From Monodelphis domestica (Eukaryota; Chordata; Mammalia; Didelphimorphia; Didelphidae): 64,000 nucleotides of DNA. A program made the translations under genes and the position numbers. Below, piece by piece: positions 22,687-32,690 of this stretch. The notes under the pieces are model-generated. The model had not been told where the DNA came from, did not search any database, and saw only the letters and a list, made by a program, of their open reading frames with translations. The stretch's first letter is position 1. The number at the start of each line of letters is the position of its first letter. The stretch covers positions 7,192,891 to 7,256,890 of the forward strand of contig NC_077232.1 of NCBI RefSeq assembly GCF_027887165.1. The letters are read 5' to 3'.

Positions 22687-23312
22687 CTGCAGGGAGGAGA
22701 GGGTTGGGATCAGCTCAAGGAAGTGACCAAGGAGGAACATGGCCCAAGCCACCCTAACCATCCACAGGAACTTGGAGGAGAAGGGGATGAAGCCAGGTTT
22801 ACTAAGTTAACCCTGGGAGGGAGCCTGAGGATGGATGCAAGTTTTCAGCCTAAAATGTCAGGAACAAAGCTGCCCAGGTAGGCCAGGGCCCAACATCTGG
22901 CTCAAGTCCTGAATTCTACACATCAATGTATCTACCACTGACTGGGCAGTTAGGTGGTGCAGTGGCTAGGGCACCAGACCCGAAGTCAGGAAGTCTCATC
23001 TTCCTGAGTTCAAATCTAGCTTCAGTCACATCCTAGCTGGGTGACCCAGGAAGTCACTTTGTCTCAGTTTCCTCATCTGGAAAATAAGTAATGGCCAACC
23101 ACTCTAGTATCTTTGCCAAGAAAACCCCAAGGGTCACAGAGAAGCAACAGATCAACTGAGAGACAGTCACTAGGGGATGCCACAGTGCAGAGCAGGCCAG
23201 GCCAGGCCTGGAGTCCAAAAGCCCAGGCGCAGGCAGGCTCTCCTCCCTATGGAAGGAAGCCTGGCAAGTGCACCATGAATGGTGCCCAGCCAGGAGATAA
23301 AAGGTAGCTCAC
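22687..23312 (-). other. SF3B2 intron 18
   Basis: This 626-nt intron carries a plus-strand SINE at about 22938-23150, antisense to the gene. Nothing else stands out. Confidence 0.8.
22938..23150 (+). repeat. SINE (gcagttaggtggtgcag type)
   Basis: A second SINE class, ending 'ctttgccaagaaaaccccaa...gggtcaca', with 'gttcaaatctagcttcag' and 'tttcctcatctggaaaataag' inside. Confidence 0.75.
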
Positions 23313-23414
23313 CCATCCATAGCCTCTTCAATCTTCTTTTTTCGGAGTTCAATCAGTTCAGGTGTCTCCATCCCAGCTGGCACTGAAGAGAAGCCCCCAG
23401 GGGTGATAAGACCA
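23313..23414 (-). CDS. SF3B2: SF3B2 exon 18
   Basis: Reads GLITPGGFSSVPAGMETPEL then IELRKKKIEEAMDG; 102 nt, entered and left in phase 2. A second TP motif (ITPGG) matches the phosphorylatable TP repeats of SF3b proteins. Confidence 0.95.
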
Positions 23415-23510
23415 CTGAGGAGAGAGTAAGGACCAGTGTGAGCAGGAGAAACCAAGAAGCCAATTAATGGGTCCCTGGGGCCCAATGAAGGAAAAGCTGG
23501 TCTGGAGTAC

Positions 23511-23653
23511 CTGTCTGCTGGGGTAATGAAGCCTGTTTCATCCGGTTTATCTTCATCACTCTCTTCCTCCTCCTCCTCCTCTGAGGATTCCTCATCAGAA
23601 GGCTCCAGCTCCCCCCAAGGAGTCCGGTCAATCTCCTCTTCCTCTGTCTTGGT
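23511..23653 (-). CDS. SF3B2: SF3B2 exon 17 (acidic run)
   Basis: From TKTEEEEIDRTPWGELEPSD to DETGFITPAD, with an uninterrupted run of seven Glu between. 143 nt; ends in phase 2. Confidence 0.95.
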
Positions 23654-24551
23654 CTGAAACAAAGATTGGGGGACCTCGGGAGGACTGAAGATCATAAATG
23701 CTTTATGGCCCCCAATAGGTGGCTGGCTCCAAGAAATCCCAGAGCCCCATTGGGGAGACAGACGAGCCCAACAAAGACAAGAAATGAAATGGATCCACCA
23801 GGAAAGAGCTCTCTATGTGAATCATGTAAGAAGGGATTTCATTTGAAAGAGCAAAAATTGAAACCAAAAACCCTGGAGACAACTTTTGTCTGGCCAATGA
23901 CTGCAGAGCGGCTCACTAAACAATGAATGTTGGGAAGGAGAAAGAGAACTCCTGGGATGACACCCAAGATGATGCCTTGCATGGCAGACCCAAAATGAAC
24001 AAAGAAGCACATCTGCTCATTTTCCTGAGGTGCAGTGCCTGGCCCACAGCCTGCCATTAATCCATGATTATTTCCTTCCTTCCTAAAAGGAAGGCAGCAG
24101 AGTTTTAGGAGCACATCAAGCAAACTTCTTAATTTTGTGTGTTGTTTGTTTTTAAATGCTCACCTTTTGTCTTAGGATCAATATACTATACTGGTTCCAA
24201 GGCAGAAGAGCAGTAAGGGCTAGGCAATGAGGGTTAAAGGACTTGCCCAGGGTCACACAGCTACATGTCTGAGGTCATTTGAACAAGGCCCAGTATTCTA
24301 CCCACTGTGCTATCTAGCTGTCCCTTAATTGTGTTTCATTAAATTCTACTGAGGGTCTCTATTGGATCCAGACAAATGGTTCTAATCAGGGTTTCTCTTG
24401 GGAAATTTAGCCCACATGTGATTCAAAAAGCCAACTTCTTGGTATTTAGTCTATTGGGTGCCAATCACAAGGAACAGAAGAAATCTGTACACTTGGTCTG
24501 TCCCTCTCTCAGGCTGAGGTAAGAAGGCCCAGGGTGCACATGGGGCCATAC
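23654..24551 (-). other. SF3B2 intron 16
   Basis: About 0.9 kb; holds a minus-strand SINE (24150-24325). No other feature seen. Confidence 0.8.
24150..24325 (-). repeat. tRNA-derived SINE
   Basis: Reverse marsupial SINE: 'ggttccaaggcagaagagcagtaagggctaggcaatgagggtt', 'cccagggtcacacagct', head 'gctatctagctgtccc'. Confidence 0.85.
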
Positions 24552-24659
24552 CTGGAATTCTGCTGCGTTGGTTCCAAACACATCTCCGTATAGCGGTTTC
24601 CCAGTCTCGTCCACAGGAGGTTTGCCCCAGCCCCCAGCATGGTAACCGAAGGAACAGCT
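24552..24659 (-). CDS. SF3B2: SF3B2 exon 16
   Basis: Residues 662-697: SCSFGYHAGGWGKPPVDETG then KPLYGDVFGTNAAEFQ. 36 codons, the same as I recall from human. Donor GTATGG. Confidence 0.95.
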
Positions 24660-24894
24660 CTGAGAGAGATCAGGGAGGCACGGGGAGTTAGGCAGCCCTG
24701 CTCTGATGGGGCTCCCAACGAATAAGGACACAAGGACAGAACACTGGCCTTCCAGGTTTGGAGAACCCCAAGTTTGAGCCAGAAGGAATCTTGAGGACCA
24801 TCTGGTCTAATCCAATGCAAGGGTTGTTAGTGCTCTAATCACCAGCCCAAAGTACTTTGTAGTAACTGTTCCTGTTATTGGTCATTTCTATGTC

Positions 24895-25005
24895 TACATG
24901 TGGTTTTCCTCAATAGAACAGAAGCTCCTTGAGAGCAGGGCCAATTGTGATTTTCTGTGTATCCCCAGCCAGTGCCTGGAACATAGCCAACACTTAAGAA
25001 TGAGT
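24895..25005 (+). repeat. L2 LINE 3'-end fragment
   Basis: 'gaagctccttgagagcagggcc...atccccagccagtgcctggaacatagcc' is the L2 3' end, in SF3B2 intron 15. Confidence 0.7.
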
Positions 25006-25028
25006 TGAGAAAGGAACATATGAATCAC

Positions 25029-25136
25029 CTCAGGGATGGGAGAATTCAGTCCAGGGATCTTCAGGTTGGGGTAGGAAGGGGGAGGTCCGTATCGCTGCAT
25101 AGCAATTAGCCATGGAGGAGGAACTTTGTGGGCATT
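25029..25136 (-). CDS. SF3B2: SF3B2 exon 15 (PSP domain)
   Basis: Residues 626-661: NAHKVPPPWLIAMQRYGPPP then SYPNLKIPGLNSPIPE. The core of the Pro-rich PSP domain shared by spliceosomal proteins. Confidence 0.96.
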
Positions 25137-25230
25137 CTGAGGATGAGAGACTGCAATAAGAGCACCATCCCACCCCTGCCCACGGCAGAGACCCCCAACC
25201 TGCCCATCCTGGCATTTTTCCGACACTCAC

Positions 25231-25320
25231 TGGTCCAACTGGCATCCCCAACGAAATCCTCAATTCATCTGACAAATCTCCTGGCTTCTTCTCCTTCAAC
25301 CGAGTCTCAAACTCTTTCCC
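25231..25320 (-). CDS. SF3B2: SF3B2 exon 14
   Basis: Residues 596-625: GKEFETRLKEKKPGDLSDEL then RISLGMPVGP. Donor GTGAGT. Confidence 0.96.
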
Positions 25321-25914
25321 CTGAGGGAAAAGAAAAAAGTATCAGGAACACCCTAATACACCAGACATTAAAGTATTCAAGAGAGAGATCGTGGGAAAGA
25401 AGAGGAGAAATTACTATCTGTATTGGCTACAGGGTTCCATTGAAGGAGAATTGGATGAAACAGGGCTGCCTGGTTTTATTTACAGATTATAATCACTGAA
25501 CATTTCTGTTCTTGCTTGAAGAAGGGAAAGCCTAAAGAAAAGAAGGGAAAGAAGGCATGCCAGGGACTAGGGATGATTCTCAAATACATTTCAAAGGCCA
25601 GGGAGAACTTAAATTACCTACTCTCACTCCCCAAATCTACTGTTTGTTCTAAAATAATCTAACCTGTATCTAGTTCCCAAAGACCTCAAGCTGAAAACAT
25701 TGTCCTTTCAAATGTAAAATCTGCCCTCCCTTTCTAAAAACCACTCCACTGAAAAATGTAGATTCTATCCCATCTGAAGGGACTTTGGAGAAAAGGCTGG
25801 GTGGGGTGGGGTGGGGGAAGTAGTGACTTGGGACAAGTTTAATCCTGATGCCTTCAGGAAACTTGTGGACTACATGCTCTCAGAGGTCCCAGATCTCCCC
25901 TCCAAATTGTGCAC
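25321..25914 (-). other. SF3B2 intron 13
   Basis: 594 nt; no repeat or other feature recognised. Confidence 0.7.
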
Positions 25915-26064
25915 CTCATAGTAAAGGTCCCCATGAATCGTCAATTTTGGCTTGGTCTGCCACTTGAAGAAGGCATCATGGAGTTTCTGGTAGTCAATGT
26001 CAATCTTCCCCATCTTGGGTCGAACCTTTTCTCGCATTTTTGACTTCATGGTCTTCTGTTCTTC
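25915..26064 (-). CDS. SF3B2: SF3B2 exon 13 (DUF382)
   Basis: Residues 546-595: EEQKTMKSKMREKVRPKMGK then IDIDYQKLHDAFFKWQTKPK and LTIHGDLYYE. Part of the DUF382 region; I see no difference from the human protein as I recall it. Confidence 0.96.
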
Positions 26065-26179
26065 CTGTTGGATGAGGAGCCAGAAATCTAATGTCATGGG
26101 AGCTATTCACCTAGATCAGCTCCATCAGAGTATATAAATAGTCTAGCCCTTCTTAGGTCTGGATCTTTATAGCAGATGA

Positions 26180-27120
26180 ATCGATAAACATTTATTAAGC
26201 ACCTACTATGTGCCAGATGCTGTGGATACAGAAGAAATGCCCTCAAGGGGCTCATAATCGAACAGAGTACAAGTTAGATCTATTTAAGATAAATTAGAAA
26301 TAAGCAATAGAGGGGAAGCTCTGGGATTAAAGAGAACCAAGAAAAGTTTCCTGCTGAAGGTGGAATTTTAGCTAGGACTTGAAGGCAGTCAAGGGGCAGA
26401 GATGACAAAGGAGAAATATCCCACGCGTGGGAGATGCTCAGAGAAAATGCCTAAAATCAGGAGACGGTGTCCCTGGATGAGAGAGTATGTGGCCTGGGCA
26501 GAGGTGGAGGTCTAAGAAGACTAGGAAAGGCGAGGGTACATGACAGGGTCAGCTCTGCACTTTAGGAGGATCAGTCTGACAGTCAAGTGGAGAATGGGGT
26601 TGGAGTGGGGAGAGACTTCAGGTAGGCAGGCAGCCCCACCCACACAGTGAAGCAATGGTCCAAACATAAATGGATGCAGGCCAATGCCTGGGCAACGGCA
26701 GTGTTGGAGGGAAGAAAAGATACATGGGAGAGAAGTTACAACGGTAATATCGACAGGCCTGGGCAACAGATTAGATACAGAGGGGGAAAAAGAGGGATGA
26801 GTCAAGAGTGACCCTTAAGTTGTGACTGGGGGACTGAAAGAATGGTGGTACCTCTGATAGCAAGAATTTAGGAAGACGGGAAGGTTTGGAGGAAAAATAC
26901 TGAGTTTGGCTTCAGGTGTCTGAAAGGCAGTTGGGGCAAGAAAGGCAAATGCGAATCCTCAGTATAGAGATGGTCATTAAATCCATGGGAACTGAGTGAA
27001 GTAAGGTGAAGTAAGATGGTGAGGGGAAAGAAGAGGGCCCAGGACCAGGCCTGTGAGATACCACAGCTCAGGGGTGTGCCCCAAATGAAGATCAAGCAAA
27101 GGAGACTGAGTAGGACCTCC
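26180..27120 (+). mobile_element. old interspersed repeat, long copy, family uncertain
   Basis: Starts 'acatttattaagcacctactatgtgcc', then 'gccctcaaggggctcataatc', 'ttttagctaggacttgaagg', 'gagaaaatgcc', 'ggattggagtggggagagact'-like and 'aggcctgggcaacagattagatac'. Other parts of the same family occur at 14320, 19290-20080, 47640-48125, 49355-49600 and 56915-57090. I know it as a common marsupial/monotreme repeat but cannot name the family with confidence. Confidence 0.65.
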
Positions 27121-27247
27121 ATCTACCTAAGCAGAAAAGTCTCCCATCCTTTTTGCATCTACAACCCACCAGAGAAAGGCATCAAGCCAATGTGAATGTC
27201 CCAAATCGGTTATCTTCAGCAATGTGGCTTTGGGGTTGGGAAACACT

Positions 27248-27450
27248 TTTTTTTAAAACCCTTTCCTTCCATCTTGGAATCAATACTGTGTATTGGTTCC
27301 AAAGCAGAAGAGTGGGAAGGGCTAGGCAATGAGGGTTAAGGGACTTGCCCAGGGTCACACAGCTGGGAAGTGTCCAATTCCAGATTTGAATCCAGGACCT
27401 CCCATCTCTAGGCCTGGCTCTCAATCCACTGAGCTACCCAGCTGCCCCCG
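27248..27450 (-). repeat. tRNA-derived SINE, nearly full length
   Basis: Reverse marsupial SINE with T-run tail at 27248, 'ggacttgcccagggtcacacagctggg' and head 'tgagctacccagctgccccc'. Confidence 0.9.
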
Positions 27451-27930
27451 GGGCACACTTTTATAATCAGATGCAACTTTACTGGAGGCTCATTAGGCCA
27501 AAGTAAAACCACAGGAGGGAAGAGATAGAAGCATGAAAACAGGAACCTTTCTCAAGAATTCCCAGGGAAGTCTCCATGAGACATAAGCATGGTCTTATCC
27601 TTCAATGAATTGGGTCTACCTGCATTTCCCATCATGCTTACAGCCAGGTGACAATGTGTTACATCTGAGGTGGTTCCTTGTTCCCTCTAAACTGAAGGTT
27701 TTAAGAGAGAGAGGTTAAAAAAAGGAAAAAAGAAAAAGAAAGAAACAGGTTTCTTAAAAACAAATATTGGTCTTCATGTCAGGAGCTGATGAGGCTCCAA
27801 TCCATGAAAGGTAGCTTCTGGCAGCCGTGTGCCAAGATGGGACAAGGTCAGCCCCAAATCAAGAACAAGCCAGGTGGCTAGAATTTTGTTGGTTACAAAA
27901 CTTGCCCCAGGATCTGGTAGCAGCTCTTAC

Positions 27931-28158
27931 CTTCTCCTGGAGAGCCTCTCGCATCTCCTGAATTCCGGTTCGTTTAATGAAATCGGGCAATTCAAAAGGT
28001 GGCTTCTCAATGCCTCGCTTGCCCTGCAGGTATTTGCGCTTAAAGCACCAGTGGCGTGGCACTGGCACCGAGTTCCTCGTGGCCTTTAGGTGCACCAATA
28101 GCTTGGGGTCCTGGGCTGTCACATCATGCATCTCCACCACATCTGGCCGGGCCACCAG
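27931..28158 (-). CDS. SF3B2: SF3B2 exon 12 (DUF382)
   Basis: Residues 470-545: LVARPDVVEMHDVTAQDPKL, LVHLKATRNSVPVPRHWCFK, RKYLQGKRGIEKPPFELPDF, IKRTGIQEMREALQEK. The most conserved part of the protein. Donor GTAAGA. Confidence 0.96.
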
Positions 28159-28301
28159 CTGGGAGATCCATACAGGGTGGACATTAGCTTGCAAGCCTCC
28201 AAACACTTGGACCCAACCTCATTCTCCCCTTCCTCCAGGGACCAAGGGATCCTTCCCAGCCCAAGTCCATTACCCAGGCCATGCCAACAGCCCAGGTTCA
28301 C

Positions 28302-28382
28302 CTGCTTCAGCTCAGCCACAGTAAAACGGTTCATCCTCCGTAGCTTTTTTTTAGATAGTTTCGGAGCCTCGGGTTTCTTCTC
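28302..28382 (-). CDS. SF3B2: SF3B2 exon 11
   Basis: Residues 443-469: EKKPEAPKLSKKKLRRMNRF then TVAELKQ. The start of DUF382; basic. Confidence 0.96.
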
Positions 28383-28479
28383 CTAGAGTGGAGTGAGCCA
28401 TGAGCCTGAAGCCACCACCCTTTCCCTGTCGCCCCTCTGTCCACCTTGCCAGTCCCGCCCCTCCCTCCTTCCTTGTCAC

Positions 28480-28617
28480 CTGCTCATCATCACTGCTATC
28501 GTCGTCACTGTCTTTGCGCTCCTCCTCAAAGCCCTTCTTCTTGGGGGCTGTGGAGTTCTCCAGCTTGTCCAGTTTCTCTGGCTCCTTCTCTTTCTCTTTC
28601 TTCACATCATCAGTAAG
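28480..28617 (-). CDS. SF3B2: SF3B2 exon 10
   Basis: Residues 397-442: LTDDVKKEKEKEPEKLDKLE ... then DSDDDSSDDEQ. Charged linker with a CK2-like SDDDSSDDE acidic end. Confidence 0.96.
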
Positions 28618-28730
28618 CTGTTGGGCAAAGCACACAGAAGAAAAGGGTTTTCCAGGCCCCAAGCACGTGTCCCCTTATTCCCCTCCTCCATTGGCCCTGG
28701 CCTTTTTTCTGCCAGAGATGCTCCCTGTAC

Positions 28731-28955
28731 CTTGAAAGCTTCGAATATCCTCTTAAAAAAAATAAAGTTTGGCTCATAGATCTCAGGTTCTTCAGTCACA
28801 TACTCGATCTCTACCGCAGCAGCCGGAGAGTCTGTGCCACGGGGGCGTGGAGCCTCTTTCTCACGGCCCCCAGGGCTCCCAGAGGAGGCACCACGTCCCG
28901 CTGCTGCACGCTGGGGCTTCTTCTTCTTCTTGCGGTTCCGTCGCTTTCGGTTTTT
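28731..28955 (-). CDS. SF3B2: SF3B2 exon 9
   Basis: Residues 322-396. Opens with the basic patch KNRKRRNRKKKKKPQR, a likely nuclear localisation signal. A variable A/G/S-rich part follows, then VEIEYVTEEPEIYEPNFIFF and KRIFEAFK, which is conserved. Confidence 0.95.
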
Positions 28956-29135
28956 CTATGGCAGATGGAAGCCAAAAGAGGGCAGTCAAGCAGCTACCCC
29001 CTTGTCCAGGACCGGAACCCACTTCTCCTGCCCAGCTTTCCTTTGGTCAACATAGAGCTCTTGCACTCACTGCCCCACACCACACCCCAGGATAGGCCTA
29101 CCAGAAGACAAGTCTGAGAAGCAGCTGTCACATAC

Positions 29136-29227
29136 CTCCTTTTTAGAGAAAGATAATGTGTCTTCTTCAGTCTCAGATGCAGAGACCCCCAAGGATGACC
29201 TTGTGTCTGTCTCCATGTCCTCTTCAT
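29136..29227 (-). CDS. SF3B2: SF3B2 exon 8
   Basis: Completes an Asp codon, then EEDMETDTRSSLGVSASETE and EDTLSFSKKE; 92 nt, ends in phase 0. Donor GTATGT. Confidence 0.95.
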
Positions 29228-29491
29228 CTACAAGCCAGAAAGGAACGATCTCAAGGAAGGGAACTTGGCCACCAGAGGTTCTAGTCCTGCCCCCCACTCT
29301 GTATGAGCTCTCTGGGACTCACCTAAGCTCCCCCCTCTCGGAAATTCTATTGTTTTAAGAGCTGGCAAGAAAAGACTCTTCCAAATGACAGTGTGCTTCT
29401 CTTCTCTCCATGTCTGGGAGAAGAGGGGAGGGTGGCTGGGAAGTCCTTCCCACCTCTCTAGGTTCTCGCTACGATCCTCAAGGACACTCAC

Positions 29492-29588
29492 CATGTACGG
29501 ATATCAGCTCTTCTTGGCGGATTTCCTTCAGCTGCAGAATCTTCTCTAGAGCCTGTGGGATCTTGGGACCCACGCTGGGGTCATCCGT
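29492..29588 (-). CDS. SF3B2: SF3B2 exon 7
   Basis: TDDPSVGPKIPQALEKILQL then KEIRQEELISVH; 97 nt, ends in phase 1. The last residues (ELISVH) differ from human (EMNSQQ), while both sides are conserved. Confidence 0.94.
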
Positions 29589-30662
29589 CTGCCAAAGACA
29601 CTTGGTGAGAGGGAGTGATCACAGGGGCCTTACGCCTACAAAGTGTCCCTTTGTTACCATCCGCCACGGAGAATCATGGAACTCTCCGCCTCACAAACGC
29701 TGGTCAAGTATGGCTTGGACTAGCAGCATGGAAAGCCCCTTCCGAACCTCAGACTGTACAAAATGATCTCTGCCTCACAGAATCCTGACCTGGAGTCTGC
29801 CCAGCACCACCCGGACAGGACGGAAGCATAGGTCCTGACTCCCTCACTTACAGACAAAGAGGCTGGATTGATTCCTCTCACCCAGGGTCGCTCGGGTGAC
29901 AGGGAGGAGAAAGCCTGATGCTTCTCAGCCAACAGGCCAGGGTCTGGGCCCCAGCTTCAAGCCCTCTTTTCCATTTATCTGGGGTCATCTGCTATTATGT
30001 TCCTCATGTACTCATTCTTCCTTAACTTTTTTCCCCCTTAATAAAAACCATCACCTTCCATCTTAGAATCAATGCTAAGTATTAATTCCAAGGCATAAGA
30101 GGGGTAAGGACTAGGAGATGGAGGTAAAGTGACTTGCTCAGGGTCATACAGCTGGGAAGTTTATTGGGGCTACATTTGAACCCCAGACTCTGGTCTCTAG
30201 GCTAGCTCTCTATTCACTAAACTGCTTGGAGAGCTCCAGTGATTGCGGCTCACTGCCTTGCAAGGTGGCCCATTCCGGCAACTCCAATCATTGGCACGTT
30301 TTCCCTTACATCAATCCTCAATCTGCCTCTTCACAGTTCCTTCCCACTGCTCTCAGGGACCAAACAAAAAAGCCAAAAGCCTCTTCCTCATGAGAGGCTT
30401 TTGAAAACTTCCAAACAGTTAGTTATCCCGTCTTCCTTAAGCCTCCCATTCTGAAAAGCCAGATTCGCCCAGTTCCTTCAACTCTTCCACGGGTCATAGT
30501 GAGAATAAAAAGAGAGAAAGGGAATGCTTTGCCTGAAAGAGAATCTCAAAGCTCAGGCAATCATCTATCATTAGTGAAGCAAATCCCAGCTTCTTAGACC
30601 CCAGAAATCGGCCATCATAAACGGCCAGTTTTCTTTCCATGGACCAAAAGATTCAATCTTAC
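29589..30662 (-). other. SF3B2 intron 6
   Basis: 1.07 kb; holds a diverged minus-strand SINE at about 30035-30232. The rest is unique. Confidence 0.7.
30035..30232 (-). repeat. tRNA-derived SINE, diverged
   Basis: 'ttccatcttagaatcaatgctaagtattaattcc', 'gtgacttgctcagggtcatacagctggg', then a decayed head near 30225. Confidence 0.75.
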
Positions 30663-30763
30663 CTCTCTGTTTTCTTCTCCTGGTGGAGGTGGGGGACCCC
30701 GAGGACGGGGGCCTGGAGCTCCAATAGGGACCCCAGGGGGTGGGGGACCTACAGGAGCTGCAA
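30663..30763 (-). CDS. SF3B2: SF3B2 exon 6
   Basis: Completes a Val codon, then AAPVGPPPPGVPIGAPGPRP and RGPPPPPGEENRE; 101 nt, ends in phase 0. Pro/Gly-rich linker, a little shorter than the human one. Confidence 0.93.
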
Positions 30764-30877
30764 CTTGAGAAAAAGAAATCCAGCATCAGGAAAAAGAACC
30801 CATAATAGGCACTTCCAGAGAAATACTTGTCTTTCATCTCTGCCTCCCCAAACACGCCTCCATTTCCAAAGTTTTAC

Positions 30878-30995
30878 CTCGAGGACCCATTGGGGGCCGG
30901 ACCCCAATGGGACCCATGTCTTGTGGTGGCCGAGGAACAGAGGAAGCCATCTTGGCCATCTCCTGCTGCCGTTCCTGCTCCAGTAACACAGCTGC
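30878..30995 (-). CDS. SF3B2: SF3B2 exon 5
   Basis: AAVLLEQERQQEMAKMASSV then PRPPQDMGPIGVRPPMGPR; 118 nt, ends in phase 1. In human this follows a 17-residue block (from memory QGDHSLKEHELLEQQKR) that is not found in the preceding intron here. Confidence 0.94.
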
Positions 30996-31689
30996 CTGAA
31001 GTGGGGAAATGTCAGCAGACAAGACAACTAAAAATACAAAGACTCAAGGACCCCAACAACACTAATTCACTCACAGACGGACGGTCGATTTTGAACACAG
31101 CCAACATGGAAATCTGGTTGGCTTAACTACCTATATCTGTTACCGGGGCTGTTGTTGGGTTTTTTGTTGTTGTTTTCTTCCCATTTTTTCAAAGGAGGGA
31201 AGGAACAAGAAGAAAAATTCATCTTGACGGACTGAAATTAGTAAAATAAAAGTTACAGAAAGAACACCCATCTGGCAGAGAGCCAGGGGCAAGCACATTT
31301 ATGGAGCATGAGCAATAACCAGCTCCCCTGGGGCCTTGTGTCAGTACTCTCGCCCAGCACCACCCCGTCTTCCCCCTGGAAAACAGATGGAACCTCAATG
31401 TCCGTGGATCTGCCACCATAACAGAATAAAGCCACTATTCATATTTTGTTACCACACACCTTGGCTTTTGCTTACATATCATTTTGAAAAGTTTCACACT
31501 CCATCCTTATCTCAAAAAAGTGAATTCCCTGAAGACAGAGAATTGCCTTCCTTTCTACCTCTGCCGGAACTGGGCACGACATTGATATTTGGCATGGTAG
31601 GTCTAAGGCCTGCTGAAATGGGCCTCCACTGGACACAGAAGGCAGTGAATGGTATGAATGAACAGAGCTCACAGTCCGTCATCTGAGCC

Positions 31690-31800
31690 CCACAAACCTG
31701 TGAGGCTGGTGTTACTGATGAAGCAACTGAAAGTCTAAGTAGGAATTTGCCCACACAGGGTCACATAGCATCAGAGGCCAGATTCTGTAGTCTAACTCAA
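31690..31800 (-). repeat. MIR-like fragment
   Basis: 'ttactgatgaagcaactgaaagtctaag...cacacagggtcacatagcatcagaggccag' resembles reverse MIR. Confidence 0.5.
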
Positions 31801-31827
31801 GAGCTTGCTTCATAGTTCTCCTTCTCC

Positions 31828-32002
31828 CTTTTAAACCTTAACTGTCTGTCTTAAGAAAGATGAGCAGTCAGGGATAGACAATAGAGGAAAAGTGACTTAC
31901 CCAGGGTCATACAGCTAGGAAATGTCTCACGCCAGATTTGAACTTAGGACCTCCTGACTCCGGGCCTGGCGCTCTAGCCAATGTCCTACCTAGTTGTCCC
32001 TT
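31828..32002 (-). repeat. tRNA-derived SINE
   Basis: 'gtgacttacccagggtcatacagctagg', 'gccagatttgaacttaggacctcctgactcc', head 'tcctacctagttgtccc'. Confidence 0.85.
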
Positions 32003-32420
32003 CACTTGGGGCCCATGAACTGGTTTTTAAAATATCGCCATCCTGTATTTCAATATAAATTGGCTTCCTTTTTAAACCCATGCATTTCAGTGATGCATTT
32101 AAAAGCCGCCTCCTGAGAAGGGGTCTTCTTCTAGGAAGAACGGAGTCTATTTTCATCAAACTTGCTCAAATTACAGGATGCACTTAGAAAATATAAGATT
32201 AGGAGGAAAATGCTGTGGGCTGAGGAGGACAAGAAGTGTTTCTGGAAACCCAGAATGATGTCACTTGCTAGGAACAAGCAACTTGCAGTGACTGGAAAGT
32301 CGGGCCAATAAGGCAGTGTTTGAGCCGTGCTGCCCCACCCCCAGGAGGGGATGCCTTTGAGTGGGCTCTCTCCGTGCTCTGTCACCATCCAGGGTCCCAC
32401 CTCCCCCTGCTGAGGCCCAC

Positions 32421-32690
32421 CTGTTTGGCCCGTTCCTGCTTGGCCCGCTCCTCCTGCTGCATCAGCAAGGCGGCCTGCTGCTGGGCCAACTTCAGTCGCT
32501 GCTCCTCCTCAGACAGGGCTACGGGGTCACCCACCCGCATGGGAGGTGGGGGCCCCAAAGTCGGTGGGTGTGGTCCTACTCCCATGGGGAACCCAAGCCC
32601 TAGGCCTGGTGGTGGTGGCGGAGGTGGCGGCGGCGGCGGCTGCAGTGGGGGGAGCCCCATAGGTGGAGGAGGCAGGGGGATTCCAGAGAG
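32421..32690 (-). CDS. SF3B2: SF3B2 exon 4
   Basis: Residues 96-185: LSGIPLPPPPMGLPPLQ, an 11-Pro run, GLGLGFPMGVGPHPPTLGPP, then the charged helix VALSEEEQRLKLAQQQAALL and MQQEERAKQERAKQ. The last ten residues come from a 15-nt tandem duplication (ERAKQ twice) right at the donor. Acceptor CTGTAG, donor GTGGGC. An extra GVGPH relative to human is present. Confidence 0.94.

Larger units (their letters stand above)
26065..27930 (-). other. SF3B2 intron 12
   Basis: 1.87 kb, mostly an old plus-strand repeat (26180-27120) and a minus-strand SINE (27248-27450). Confidence 0.8.
30996..32420 (-). other. SF3B2 intron 4
   Basis: 1.42 kb. A MIR-like piece (about 31690-31800) and a SINE (31828-32002), both minus strand, lie inside. 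I read the minus strand for a 51-nt exon coding for the human 17-residue block and found none. Confidence 0.75.
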
